Shown: positions 45,757-55,800 of the stretch, in pieces
Position numbering within the stretch: the stretch's first letter is position 1
Layout: the number at the start of each line of letters is the position of its first letter
Assembly (NCBI GenBank): GCA_949296075.1
Contig: CASFNG010000003.1
Span: forward strand, 239,419 to 303,418
Length of the DNA: 64,000 nucleotides
Source: an uncultured Parabacteroides sp.
Lineage (GTDB): Bacteria; Bacteroidota; Bacteroidia; Bacteroidales; Tannerellaceae
Direction: 5' to 3'
Notes under the pieces: generated by a model
The model's database searches: none
The model's input: the letters and a program-made list of their open reading frames with translations, nothing else
Told to the model about the DNA's origin: nothing
Position numbers and translations under genes: made by a program

Positions 45757-45978
45757 TTAATCCGGGATTTTCGTTTTAGCGACCTCTTCCCGGTAAGCCC
45801 GGAAGTCTTTCATGATCTCTTCGATCTCCTCCACGAAATAGGGATTTTTCACCTTGTTCTTCACCTCGGCATAATAAGCCTCGATAGCAGCCAATGCGCA
45901 AACGTCCTGTCCGCGTAACACGAAGTAAGGCTCCTCCTTCTCCACGCACTGCTTAATCATCTGTATTGGGTTCTTCAT
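45757..45978 (-). CDS. conserved small protein, function unknown
   Basis: A 73-residue protein predicted to be almost all helical (IQMIKQCVEKEEPYFVLRGQD, then ALAAIEAYYAEVKNK, then EIEEIMKDFRAYREEVAK). The start codon shares one base with the uvrA stop codon (TAATG), and the next gene begins 3 bases after it ends. This tight coupling to uvrA and the YigZ-like gene supports a real gene. No family is recognised. Confidence 0.7.
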   Translation of the reverse strand: MKNPIQMIKQCVEKEEPYFVLRGQDVCALAAIEAYYAEVKNKVKNPYFVEEIEEIMKDFRAYREEVAKTKIPD

Positions 45979-48833
45979 TATCCTTTTCTCTTCGTTTGTT
46001 TCAATTCTTCTTTCAAAAAGGGAGCGGTAAAGCCCACTCCGCTATCGGCGAGCGCCTCGGGGGTACCCGCAAACAGGATATTACCGCCGCGGCGTCCGCC
46101 CTCCGGTCCCATATCAATCAGGTAATCGGCACTCTTGATTACATCCAGGTTATGCTCGATCACGATAATCGTATTCCCTTTATCCACCAATTTATTCAAC
46201 ACACCAAGCAGCACCCGTATATCCTCAAAGTGCAGCCCCGTGGTCGGCTCGTCGAGCACGTACAAGGTTTTTCCCGTATCCCGCTTCGCCAGCTCCGTGG
46301 CCAACTTGACACGCTGGCTCTCCCCGCCGGAAAGCGTGGTGGAAGGCTGCCCCAACTTGATGTAACCTAACCCGACATCCTGGAGCACCTTTATTTTCGA
46401 CAAGATAGAGGGGATATTCTCAAAGAACTCCACCGCCATATTGATGGTCATATCCAAAATGTCGGCGATCGACTTCCCTCGGAAACGAACCTCCAAGGTC
46501 TCCCGGTTGTATCGCTTCCCGTGGCAATCCTCGCAGGGCACCAGTACATCCGGGAGGAAATTCATCTCGATCGTCTTGTAGCCATTCCCCTTGCAGGTCT
46601 CGCATCGGCCACCCGACACGTTGAACGAGAAGCGTCCCGGCTTATACCCCCTCACCTTCGACTCGGGTAGCTCCACGAAGAGATTGCGGATGTCGGAGAA
46701 GACACCCGTATACGTAGCGGGATTACTCCGGGGCGACCGTCCGATAGGCGACTGATCCACGTTGACGATCTTGTCGATATGCTCGATTCCCTCGATGCTG
46801 TCGTAGGGCAAAGGATCCTCTAACGAGCGGTAAAAATGCTGACTCAAGATGGGCTGGAGCGTCCGGTTTATCAAGGTAGATTTACCACTCCCCGAAACAC
46901 CTGTCACGCAAATAAAGGTCCCCAAGGGAAACGACACATCCACCCGTTTCAGGTTATTACCACAGGCCCCCTTGATCGTGATGAATTTCCCGTTGCCTTT
47001 CCGCCTTTCCCCGGGGATGGCGATCTCCGTCTTCCCATTCAGGTAAGAGGAGGTAAGCGTATCCACCCGCAACATCTCGTCCGGGGTCCCGGCGAACACC
47101 ACCTCTCCTCCTAAACGACCGGCCTTAGGTCCCATATCCACCACATAATCAGCGTTCAGCATCATATCCTTATCGTGCTCCACCACGATCACGGAATTAC
47201 CCGTGTCACGCAACTGCTTCAACGAGTTGATTAGCCTAATGTTATCACGCTGGTGCAACCCGATACTCGGCTCGTCCAGGATATACAGTACATTTACCAA
47301 CTGACTTCCGATCTGCGTAGCCAGACGGATACGCTGGCTCTCGCCTCCCGAGAGGGTGGCGGACGCCCGGTTCAAGGAGAGATAATCCAATCCTACATCC
47401 AACAGGAAGCGCAGACGCGAGCGGATCTCCTTCAGGATCTCCGTGGCGATCCGGAGTTGCTTGGGATCGAGCTTCTCCTCGATACCCTCCAGCCACTCGT
47501 ACAACTCGGAAATATCCATCACGGAAAGCTCAGCGATGTTCTTGCCCGCGATCCGGTAGCTCAGCGCCTCTTTTCCCAACCGCTGCCCGTTACACTCCGG
47601 GCAGATGGCCATCTTAATAAACTGGCCTGCCCACTTCTGGGCGGAGGCGGAGGCCTCGCTCTCTTGCTGCATCAGGATATATTTCGCGACTCCCTCATAC
47701 GAGAGAAAGTAATTTGAGGTACCGATGGATTCGTTCTTGATCAGCAAACGCTCCTCGGTGCCGTTCATGATCTCGTCCATCGCCTCCTCCGGGATGTCAC
47801 GGATCGGGGTCTTGATCGTCACGCCATGTTTCTGACACAACGCCTCGATCTGCCAGAATATCAAAGAGTTCTTATATTTTCCTAACGCCACGATTCCCCC
47901 ATTATAGATACTTAGCGAGGGATCGGGTACGATCTTGTCCATATCCAGCAGGTTCACCTGCCCCAATCCCTTACATTTAGGGCAAGCGCCCTGTGGGGAG
48001 TTAAAGGAGAAGTTGTGCGGGGCAGGCTCGCTATATGAGAGCCCGGTGGCAGGATCCATGAGGCGGCGACTGTAATGGCGCACCTCACCAGTCTCCGCGT
48101 CGAGCAGCAACACCAAGCCATCGCCCTGCTTCATCGCGACCTTCAGGCTCTCTTTCAACCGCCGCTCGTCACTCTCGGAGACGATCATCTTGTCGATCAC
48201 GACCTCGATACTGTGCATCTTATAGCGATCCAACTTCATGCCGTGAAATATCTCCTTCAGTTCGCCATCCACCCGCACGTTCAGGTAGCCTTTTTTACGG
48301 ATCTGCTCAAAAAGTTCCTTGTAATGTCCTTTCCGGTTACGCACCAAGGGAGCCAGCAGATAGGTCTTCTTACCCTTATACTCGTCGAGGATGAGGCGCA
48401 AGATCTGCTCCTCGGTATATTTCACCATCTTCTCCCCGCTCAAGTAGGAGTAAGCCTCGCCCGCACGGGCGTAGAGCAGGCGGAAAAAATCGTAGATCTC
48501 CGTCGTGGTCCCTACGGTGGAACGAGGGTTCTTGTTGGTCGTTTTTTGCTCAATGGAGATCACCGGGCTAAGGCCTGTGATCTTATCTACGTCCGGGCGT
48601 TCCATATTTCCCAAGAAATTCCGGGCATACGCGGAGAAAGTCTCTACGTAACGCCGTTGTCCCTCGGCAAAAATCGTATCGAAGGCCAAGGACGACTTAC
48701 CGCTACCGCTCATGCCGGTAATCACGGTCAGCTTATTCCTCGGGATCTCAACGTCTATATTCTTCAGATTATGAACGCGGGCGCCTAACACGGAGATGCG
48801 CCCGCCTTCCAAAGCCTGCTTATCTTTTACCAT
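45978..48833 (-). CDS. uvrA: excinuclease ABC subunit A
   Basis: A 951-residue DNA damage sensor with two ABC ATPase domains. Walker A motifs are GMSGSGKSS (near residue 40) and GVSGSGKST (near 645); signature motifs LSGGESQRIRLATQ and LSGGESQRVKLATE are both intact. Zinc-finger cysteines are visible in CPKCKGLGQ and in CETCKGNGYK with CEDCHGKRY. UvrA loads UvrB at lesions in nucleotide excision repair. Full length for the family. Upstream there is only a one-mismatch -7 box (TATCTTTA). Two small genes follow and are likely co-transcribed. Confidence 0.97.
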   Translation of the reverse strand: MVKDKQALEGGRISVLGARVHNLKNIDVEIPRNKLTVITGMSGSGKSSLAFDTIFAEGQRRYVETFSAYARNFLGNMERPDVDKITGLSPVISIEQKTTNKNPRSTVGTTTEIYDFFRLLYARAGEAYSYLSGEKMVKYTEEQILRLILDEYKGKKTYLLAPLVRNRKGHYKELFEQIRKKGYLNVRVDGELKEIFHGMKLDRYKMHSIEVVIDKMIVSESDERRLKESLKVAMKQGDGLVLLLDAETGEVRHYSRRLMDPATGLSYSEPAPHNFSFNSPQGACPKCKGLGQVNLLDMDKIVPDPSLSIYNGGIVALGKYKNSLIFWQIEALCQKHGVTIKTPIRDIPEEAMDEIMNGTEERLLIKNESIGTSNYFLSYEGVAKYILMQQESEASASAQKWAGQFIKMAICPECNGQRLGKEALSYRIAGKNIAELSVMDISELYEWLEGIEEKLDPKQLRIATEILKEIRSRLRFLLDVGLDYLSLNRASATLSGGESQRIRLATQIGSQLVNVLYILDEPSIGLHQRDNIRLINSLKQLRDTGNSVIVVEHDKDMMLNADYVVDMGPKAGRLGGEVVFAGTPDEMLRVDTLTSSYLNGKTEIAIPGERRKGNGKFITIKGACGNNLKRVDVSFPLGTFICVTGVSGSGKSTLINRTLQPILSQHFYRSLEDPLPYDSIEGIEHIDKIVNVDQSPIGRSPRSNPATYTGVFSDIRNLFVELPESKVRGYKPGRFSFNVSGGRCETCKGNGYKTIEMNFLPDVLVPCEDCHGKRYNRETLEVRFRGKSIADILDMTINMAVEFFENIPSILSKIKVLQDVGLGYIKLGQPSTTLSGGESQRVKLATELAKRDTGKTLYVLDEPTTGLHFEDIRVLLGVLNKLVDKGNTIIVIEHNLDVIKSADYLIDMGPEGGRRGGNILFAGTPEALADSGVGFTAPFLKEELKQTKRKG

Positions 48834-48939
48834 TTTTACCTATCTGTGTTTTTAGGGGCGGTAAAGATACGGAAAAAACGCGTATTCACCTAACACCTTG
48901 CTCCTTCCGATTCGCATCGTACGAAGATCCCCCGCGGGA

Positions 48940-49749
48940 TCACCTCACGATAAACCACGGGTTATGGAGGTCTTCCTTGTTGTAACGCAAGGGAGTTTTC
49001 TGGTCGACCTGATAAATATCGCACCCGGCGGCTCTCGCGATCGCATGGCCGGCGGCGGTGTCCCACTCCATTGTCGGGGCGAAACGGGGATAAATATCCG
49101 CCGATCCTTCCGCCACTAAGCAGATCTTCAGGCTGCTCCCACTGCTCATCAGCGTGACGGGCTTACCTTGCTTACGCAGGTTGTCGATAAAGGCGATTGT
49201 CTCCTCCGACTGGTGCGACCGCGATGCCACGACTACCGTGCCTTGATGAGCCAGCGACATGGGCAGCCGGATCGCCTTTTGCCGCATCTCGTCCATCGAG
49301 GGCTGGCTGTCACTGTCGATCCCCACGAGTTTATAGGCCCCTACCGACGAGGCGGCGAAGTAGAGCTCTTTCCGGACAGGTACGTATATCACTCCCAAGA
49401 CGGGACCCCCCTTCTCCACCAAGGCGATGTTCACGGTAAACTCGCCGTTGCGCTTGATGAACTCCTTTGTGCCGTCCAAGGGATCCACAATCCAAAGGGT
49501 CTCCCACTTGGAGCGTTCCGCGAAAGCGATCTCTTTCCCCTCCTCGCTCAAGATCGGAAAAGGGGTTACGGAGAGGGCGCTCGTGATCAACCGGTTGGCG
49601 GCCTTATCGGCCTTGGTGAGCGGGGAGTTGTCGGCTTTCCGCTCGATCTCGAAATCCGAATCGGGATCGGTGTAAATGTCCATGATCGACTTGCCCGCAT
49701 CCACGGCGGCACGGATCGCTATATACAGGTATTTCTCGTTATCTATCAT
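48940..49749 (-). CDS. cysQ: 3'(2'),5'-bisphosphate nucleotidase CysQ
   Basis: A 269-residue inositol-monophosphatase-like phosphatase. Metal-binding motifs are SEEGKEIAF (first acidic site), WIVDPLDGTKEF (the DPxDGT motif) and EWDTAAGHAI. CysQ hydrolyses 3'-phosphoadenosine 5'-phosphate (PAP), a by-product of sulfate assimilation. The DPLDGTKEFI form favours CysQ over SuhB. A promoter with both boxes at 49778-49808 lies just upstream, so it is a single-gene unit. Confidence 0.92.
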   Translation of the reverse strand: MIDNEKYLYIAIRAAVDAGKSIMDIYTDPDSDFEIERKADNSPLTKADKAANRLITSALSVTPFPILSEEGKEIAFAERSKWETLWIVDPLDGTKEFIKRNGEFTVNIALVEKGGPVLGVIYVPVRKELYFAASSVGAYKLVGIDSDSQPSMDEMRQKAIRLPMSLAHQGTVVVASRSHQSEETIAFIDNLRKQGKPVTLMSSGSSLKICLVAEGSADIYPRFAPTMEWDTAAGHAIARAAGCDIYQVDQKTPLRYNKEDLHNPWFIVR

Positions 49750-49777
49750 CGCTTTTCCTTTTAGTTGTTTCTATGAG

Positions 49778-49808
49778 CAAATATAGTGAATCCGCTCGAA
49801 AGAAGCAA
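49778..49808 (-). promoter_or_regulatory. Bacteroidetes-type promoter of cysQ
   Basis: TATATTTG (49778-49785) with TTG at 49806-49808, exactly 20 bases upstream on the minus strand. It lies 28 bases before the cysQ start codon and next to the end of the fimbrillin-type gene. Confidence 0.75.
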
Positions 49809-49836
49809 CTTTTGCCGACAGGAGCAGGCTCTTCGC

Positions 49837-52436
49837 CTACTCCTCCCGGACAGGACGAACTCCTAAGCCTCGGGCTCGGAACCAATAGTCAAGCGGCCAT
49901 ACGAAAGAGAGATCTACCGTCAAGGCGTATATATTACTGACTCCTCCATACGGAATAGCGACCCAGTAATATCCGCTTTTACTGACTCCGTCCAGGAAAC
50001 CCGACCAGTTACGTCGTCCTGATGCAGGGAAAAAGATCTTCGGACCGGTTTTATTGGGCTCACCGTAAAAGAGATAGCCTTTTCTTAGATTATCCAAATC
50101 TCCATTGACCCGGCTACTTTCCTTACCGCCCGAGACCGTAAATCCGGTAAAAGCATTGCTCGCCGGCACCTTGAAGCCAACAGGACAAGGATCATAGATC
50201 GTCTTGACCACAAGATTATCGTTCGCGGTTTTCAAGTTATTGTTGGCACTCCAAAGATTCAAGAAAGTATTATCCCCATATTCCAATCCTTGCATCACAT
50301 CGGGCTTAATGATGTAATTCTTGATGCAGCCCGCACCCCAAGGGAATGATTCCGTCTTAGGGTTGGCGGTAGATGGCGCGCCATTCGCCCCATACCAAGT
50401 CTTATTCGTCTTAGTAGCGCCATTAGAGGGGAGCAAAGGATCTTTCCTACCCCATTGGTAATAAGGATGACTGCCTCCCGCCATTTCTGAGCGGGGCAAT
50501 TGCTTAAGACGTATCTCCGAAGTTTGCCCCCCAGCGATAAACCGGACATCGCAACTCCGTCCGGCATAATCGGTAATCTCCCCATCGCACCAACCTAAAT
50601 TCACGGCCATGAACTTGTACCGTACATTTTGGTGATTAATTACCTCAATCGTATTATTGATGTCCTCGTCCGTCACCCAAATATGCCAACTCCATAACAC
50701 CGTTCCTGCCGCATCCTTGACAGCGATCACGGCATTCCCCTGTTGGATCGTATTTTGATCGACCACGAAAGAGATATTCCCTCCATCAACCCCCGGATTA
50801 TACCGAATATCGGTCACCAAAGAGGGAGCATCCTGCCAAACCAACTCAGCCTTGGCCGGTACACACGAGTTGTTCACGATATAGGGATCCGTAATTCCAT
50901 TCCCCAAATGGTTAATAAATGGATTTAGAATATCGCGTCCAGAAACGGTAGAGGTATAAGCCGCTCTATTGGCTTCCCCATTCTTGATGGCATTGCCATA
51001 GACCAACGGGAAGCTATACACGCCCGGAGCGCCTACCACATAGCAGTTAGCCGTATTCTCCACCGTTGCCGCGCCGCTGCTATTCGCAAGATTGTAAGGA
51101 GCGTCCATAGATCCGATCGGGGCCATCGCCTTGAGCGCGTCGTTATGCCGGTTGGCGGTGATCCCGACTTGCCGGGCAATAGTGGCCTTATAGGTAGTAG
51201 CGGTATTTCCGCCCGCGCCGGAAGCGGTAAACTCCGTCAGCCATACGGGCATCTCATCGCTCCATGTCGTGCCGTCCTCGGAGAACCGGGCCTCCCATGC
51301 CACCGGTTCGATCGTTCCCCCGCTGTTTTTCCGGTAGCTGGTCACACGATACGATTTGGTTCCACCCTCATACGTAAACTCTTCCGGCGACGTGACTTCC
51401 AAGAAGTATTCCCAATTGATGGAAGAGGTAGAGATCCGGTAGGTCACCGTCTTGCCTTTCGGCCATTCCGCCTTCCCGATCGGGGCGTTCAAGGTATGAT
51501 CCTTCGTGCCGTCGTTGAAGATCACCTCGATCTCCGCGTTGTCCGGAAGCGTCTGCGGAAGCATCATGAAAGTCTGCGCCTCCTCCGTGATCGGCTGGCC
51601 CGCTCCAACCGTCTTGTTCAAGGTCTGCGAGAAGGAGACCTTCGTGCCCCAACCGCTCCAGCGCTCCAAGTTCAAATCGTAACTTGCCTTGGAATAGACA
51701 TTCCTCAGGGTGACGCTCTTGACCGTACCTACCTGTACATCTTCCCCGCAGACGAACCTCACCGCGGTTAAGGCATGGCGGAAACGTAACCTCACCGCCG
51801 CGTCAGCGTCGCCCGCTATCTCATCGGAAGCTGCCACCAAGAGGTCTTTTTGCTTCTCCACCTCCTGAGGTATCGCGCAATGAAGCGTCGGGATTCCCTC
51901 CGCTTGGGCGGAGAGAACATAAGCCGTCTCCTTCGGGGCATAGGCGAAGAAGCGCAATTTATATGCCGCTCCCGGCCAGTAGTAATCACGCGAGGGTGTA
52001 CCTGATCGGCTCATCGTCACGTCGTACATGAAATCGGGCGATTGAAGCCCATCCCAAGAGCCCGTATATTTGCAGGCCGACACACTGAAGTTGTCGTACA
52101 TCTCGCTGACCCGGGCAGCCTTGGTCAGCGGCAAGCTATCCTGTTCCAGCCTCTCCGGAAGCGAGAGACGATACGATCCCCATACAAGGTATGGAGATAA
52201 AGCGTACCCAAGCCATCCGCGCGCAGCTCGGCGACAGTGTTGGCGGGCGTGGTCTCCTCACACGGGGCATCACCTTTACTCAAAGGAGAGGTGGCTGGCC
52301 AAAGATCCGGGATAAACTTGATCCGACCGGATCTATGCGGACGCTCCATCTCATCCTCACATAAAAAAACAAAAGCTAAATAGCTAATTGCCAAGAAAAA
52401 AGTCGAGAAACGACTTGTAGTCAAAGATGGTTTCAT
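49837..52436 (-). pseudogene. fimbrillin-type surface protein with FISUMP-like end, broken by a frameshift
   Basis: Two overlapping reading frames together make one protein of about 860 residues. The first (52436 to its stop at 52125) has a signal sequence (SRFSTFFLAISYLAFVFLC) and a fimbrillin-like start ending LYLHTLYGDRI. The second, one base out of register and open from about 52257 to 49837, carries on with LTKAARVSEMYDNFSVSA, the fimbrillin (Mfa-like) beta domains, and a C-terminal region with PYYQWGRKDP, YDPCPVGFKVPAS and FPASGRRNW like FISUMP domains, ending GVRPVREE. The shift most likely lies near 52160-52190. Intact homologues act in fimbriae or surface adhesion. It is scored as broken; phase variation or a read error are possible. 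Confidence 0.75.
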
Positions 52437-52536
52437 AAGGCATTTAAGTATTAACAAAACGAAGAACGGCCTCTCCCCGGAAGAACGTTCGATTTAGCAT
52501 ATGCACCAAGCAGAGGCATTTCTTATCTATCTGCCG

Positions 52537-52571
52537 CAAATATAAGGGATTAACCGAAATCTTATATCAAA
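52537..52571 (-). promoter_or_regulatory. candidate promoter of the fimbrillin-type gene
   Basis: TATATTTG (52537-52544) on the minus strand with TTTG (52568-52571) 23 bases upstream, slightly longer than the usual spacing. The leader to the start at 52436 would be about 95 bases. Confidence 0.5.
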
Positions 52572-52688
52572 AAAACGGGATTTTTTTGAGAATACTTACC
52601 GGCCTTTTATTTCAACGCCAACTTACCCGGAAAACCTGCTCATGAGAAAAGAAAAAGGTGGGATGTTTTTTCCCGTAAGCACAAAAAA

Positions 52689-52730
52689 ATCCGGGCAAGG
52701 AAGAGCGTGTTCTCCTCTTCTCGCCCGGAT
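52689..52730 (-). terminator. terminator of the xylose operon
   Basis: On the minus strand ATCCGGGC pairs with GCCCGGAT, with an inner GAAGAGG/CTCTTCC stem, followed by seven Ts. It lies 24 bases after the xylT stop codon. Confidence 0.9.
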
Positions 52731-52753
52731 AGCGAATATCCTCGATCAGGGAT

Positions 52754-54304
52754 CTATCGTTTCCAGAAGTTCTCCATCTCCTCCAAGGTCTTGCCTTTTG
52801 TCTCCGGGACAAAGCGCCAGATGAACAAAGCGGCCAGGATTCCCATCAAACCATAGATCCAATAGGCCATACCGTGATTGAAGGTATCGGTCAGGTATTG
52901 GTTCTTGTCGAGCATAGGGAATGTCCAAGACACCAAGAAATTAGCGATCCATTGCGCGGCGACCGCGATACTCATCACCATCGACCGGATCGAGTTCGGG
53001 AAAATCTCAGCCAGCAGCACCCAGCATACCGGGCCCCACGACATGGCGAATCCCGCCGTATAGACCAACATACAGATCAACGACCCTATCCCGACAGAGC
53101 GCAGATAGAAGGTGGTCCCCAAGATCAGCATGGAGGCTGCCATAATCAGCGCGCCAATCATCATCAAAGGACGGCGGCCAAACTTATCGACCGTGAAAAT
53201 GGCCAGCACGGTAAACGAGAGGTTCACCGCTCCCACCACGATCTGCTGCAACAGGGCGGCGTCGGTCGCGGCACCCATCGTCTTGAAGATCTCCGGGGCA
53301 TAGTACAAGACCACGTTGATCCCCACGAATTGCTGGAAGGCGGACAGAAATACGCCCACCAGGATAATCAAGGCTCCAAACGAACGGATCGGGAACAGGA
53401 GCGCAATGCAGAAACTCAACAGCAAAGCGATCTCCAACGCACTCGTGCTTCCCAATATGAACAGCAGTCCGTAAGCCGCCAAGAAGAGGATCGCCCAAGT
53501 CAGCATAAACCGGAAATAGGGCTTCAGGGATGGAGCCTGCTGCTTGAAACTCTCGCGGATGTCCATCAGTTCGCGCTGGGCTTCCGCGGGACCCATCAGG
53601 TGATCCAACACACCCAACGCCCTCTTCTCCTGCCCGCACATCACCAAATAACGAGGGGTCTCGGGCACGAAGAACAGGAGCACGAGGAACAACAGGGCAG
53701 GGATGATCTCAGACGCGAACATCCAACGCCAACCTACCGAGTGCAACCAGGCGGCGTCGCCTTGCAAGGCGATCGTGTAATTCACGAAATAGACGACCAA
53801 CATCCCGAAAATAATGGCGAATTGGTTCCACGCCACCAAGTTCCCCCGCCGATCCGCCGGAGCGACCTCCGCGATATACATAGGCGATACCATCGAGGCA
53901 AGCCCCACCCCTACGCCACCTACAATCCGGTAAATCACAAAGGCATACATAAAGGTATGGTCACCGCTCTCAGGCATCCCGAAAAACATCTCAGGCCAGG
54001 CTGAGCCGATCGCGGAAAGCAAGAAAAGGACGGCTGCCCATAGTAAAGTTGGTTTCCGCCCATATCGCTGGCTAAGCCACCCGGCAAACGAAGCCCCCAA
54101 GATACAGCCGATCAACGCGCTGCTCACCACAAAGCCCTCCAAGGCGTTCGCCTGATCCAAAGGGAGCGCCCGAGGCTCGATAAAGAATTTGCGTAATGAT
54201 TCTACCGCTCCGGAGATCACCGCCGTATCGTATCCAAAGAGCAGGCCTCCGAGCGTAGCGACCAAGGTAAGCGAGAAAATGTAAGTATTATGACTGTTTT
54301 TCAT
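52754..54304 (-). CDS. sugar porter of the MFS, probable D-xylose:H+ symporter
   Basis: A 516-residue protein with 12 membrane segments and the sugar-porter signatures GGLLFGYDTAVISGAV, RYGRKPT, PETPRYLV, FGRRPLMM and the C-terminal PETKGKTLEEME. A large cytoplasmic loop follows helix 6. Position as the last gene of the xylR-xylB-xylA operon points to D-xylose as substrate; homologues (XylE/XylT) carry xylose with H+. The start at 54304 (MKNSHNTY) is chosen over one at 54328 because the family begins here. A hairpin of terminator type sits between xylA and this gene, so its level may be lower. Confidence 0.88.
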   Translation of the reverse strand: MKNSHNTYIFSLTLVATLGGLLFGYDTAVISGAVESLRKFFIEPRALPLDQANALEGFVVSSALIGCILGASFAGWLSQRYGRKPTLLWAAVLFLLSAIGSAWPEMFFGMPESGDHTFMYAFVIYRIVGGVGVGLASMVSPMYIAEVAPADRRGNLVAWNQFAIIFGMLVVYFVNYTIALQGDAAWLHSVGWRWMFASEIIPALLFLVLLFFVPETPRYLVMCGQEKRALGVLDHLMGPAEAQRELMDIRESFKQQAPSLKPYFRFMLTWAILFLAAYGLLFILGSTSALEIALLLSFCIALLFPIRSFGALIILVGVFLSAFQQFVGINVVLYYAPEIFKTMGAATDAALLQQIVVGAVNLSFTVLAIFTVDKFGRRPLMMIGALIMAASMLILGTTFYLRSVGIGSLICMLVYTAGFAMSWGPVCWVLLAEIFPNSIRSMVMSIAVAAQWIANFLVSWTFPMLDKNQYLTDTFNHGMAYWIYGLMGILAALFIWRFVPETKGKTLEEMENFWKR

Positions 54305-54333
54305 GATTTCTTCAGCTAACAACGACAAAAAAA

Positions 54334-54388
54334 AGACCGTTGGCAGCTGATTCAGGGGACTAATCCCCCTTTACGCCACCAACGGTCT
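54334..54388 (-). terminator. hairpin with T-run between xylA and xylT
   Basis: AGACCGTTGG and CCAACGGTCT form a 10-bp stem around a 35-base loop with an inner GGGG/CCCC pair. On the minus strand it is followed by TTTTTTTT. It begins 11 bases after the xylA stop and ends 30 bases before the xylT start. It could be a leaky terminator or attenuator, or a stop to RNA decay. Confidence 0.7.
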
Positions 54389-54398
54389 GGGCTATTTA

Positions 54399-55727
54399 TT
54401 AAATGTATTGATTGACGATCATCTCGTACAGTTCCTGCTTACCGCTGATTTGCTTCGGCTCACCGTCACGCAAGGCGATAGCTCGCAGATCTTCCAAGGT
54501 AAGTTTGCCGTCCTCGAAGGCTTTTCCCTCCCCGGCATCGAAACTTGCATAACGTTCCGCACGCATCTTCCGGTAATCCGAGTTCTCAAGGATGTCGGCC
54601 GCTATCATCAAACCACGGGCGAAAGCGTCCATACCTCCGATATGAGCGATGAAAATATCGTCTAAATCGGTTGAGTTCCGGCGAGTCTTGGCATCAAAGT
54701 TCGTACCTCCAGTCGTTAGTCCGCCATTTTCTAAGATAACCAGCCAAGCTTGAGCCAATTCATATATATCCATCGGGAATTGGTCGGTGTCCCATCCATT
54801 TTGGTAATCCCCACGATTGGCGTCGATACTGCATAGCATCCCGGCATCCGCGGCGGCTTGCAACTCATGGTCGAAGGTGTGCCCGGCCAAGGTAGCGTGG
54901 TTCACCTCGATATTCAAGGCGAAATCCTTGTCCAAGCCGTAATGACGCAAGAAACCGATCACGGTCTCAGCGTCCACATCATACTGATGTTTGGTCGGTT
55001 CCATAGGTTTAGGCTCTACGAGGAACGTCCCCTTGAAGCCGTTCTTGCGCCCATAATCGCGAGCCATAGTCAACATCATGGCAAGATGATCCTTCTCTCG
55101 CTTCATATTCGTGTTCAGCAAGCTCATATATCCCTCGCGACCACCCCAAAAAACGTAATTCTCCCCGCCTAAAGCGATACAAGCGTCGATTGCGTTCTTG
55201 ATCTGCGTTGCGGCGCAAGCTACCGTCGGGAAGTAAGGATTCGTGGCAGCGCCGTTCATATAACGTTTATGTCCGAAAACATTGGCCGTGGACCACAACA
55301 GTTTCTTTCCCGTAGCCTCCTGGTGCTCTTTCGCATGCTCAACCATAATATGCAAACGTCTCTCGAACTCTGCCAACGTTGGACCTTCATCTACCACATC
55401 CACATCGTGGAAACAGTAATAGGGGATATTGCACTTTGTCATGAACTCAAAAGCGGCATCCATCTTATATTTCGCCCGAGAGATCGGATCGGTACTATCA
55501 TTCCAAGGGAAAGTTTTCGTCCCGCCTCCGAACTGGTCGGATCCTTCAGCGCACAATGTATGCCAATAAGCCATCGCAAAGCGCAAATGTTCCTTCAAAG
55601 TCTTACCCATAACGACTTTATTCTCGTCATAATAATGGAAAGCGAACGGGTTTTTAGACTCACGTCCCTCGAACTGAATTTGGCCAATTCCCGGGAAAAA
55701 CTCTTTTTCTCCTTTAAAGTAACTCAT
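54399..55727 (-). CDS. xylA: xylose isomerase
   Basis: A 442-residue class II xylose isomerase that interconverts D-xylose and D-xylulose with two divalent metals. Family blocks are visible: [13 protein letters not shown] (catalytic His/Asp), [26 protein letters not shown], and [18 protein letters not shown]. The start at 55727 ([11 protein letters not shown]) is normal for the family; the frame is open further upstream only because it overlaps the end of xylB. It is 73 bases after xylB and before a hairpin leading to xylT. Confidence 0.96.
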   Translation of the reverse strand: MSYFKGEKEFFPGIGQIQFEGRESKNPFAFHYYDENKVVMGKTLKEHLRFAMAYWHTLCAEGSDQFGGGTKTFPWNDSTDPISRAKYKMDAAFEFMTKCNIPYYCFHDVDVVDEGPTLAEFERRLHIMVEHAKEHQEATGKKLLWSTANVFGHKRYMNGAATNPYFPTVACAATQIKNAIDACIALGGENYVFWGGREGYMSLLNTNMKREKDHLAMMLTMARDYGRKNGFKGTFLVEPKPMEPTKHQYDVDAETVIGFLRHYGLDKDFALNIEVNHATLAGHTFDHELQAAADAGMLCSIDANRGDYQNGWDTDQFPMDIYELAQAWLVILENGGLTTGGTNFDAKTRRNSTDLDDIFIAHIGGMDAFARGLMIAADILENSDYRKMRAERYASFDAGEGKAFEDGKLTLEDLRAIALRDGEPKQISGKQELYEMIVNQYI

Positions 55728-55800
55728 AATAACATTATATTTAAGAATGAATATTTTATACCAACAACCGCACCTCGCCTCAGCACGGCCGGAAAGCTTA

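Larger units (their letters stand above)
52437..52753. other. intergenic region between the fimbrillin-type gene and xylT
   Basis: This 317-base gap holds the xylT terminator at its right end (52689-52730) and the -7 box of the fimbrillin-type gene near 52540. The remaining sequence is A/T-rich with no reading frame or RNA gene I can support. Confidence 0.7.

Noticed and set aside
48926-48941. Short GATCCC/GGGATC hairpin at the end of cysQ
   Set aside because: Only 6 bp with a 4-base loop and no T-run; too weak to call.
49820-49844. Hairpin AGGAG-C-AGGC/GCCT-A-CTCCT as terminator of the fimbrillin-type gene
   Set aside because: It overlaps the stop codon and is followed by GTCGGCAAAAG rather than a T-run.
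52125-52257. Programmed -1 frameshift in the fimbrillin-type gene
   Set aside because: No X-XXY-YYZ slippery heptamer or clear downstream pseudoknot is visible; a simple frameshift is the safer reading.
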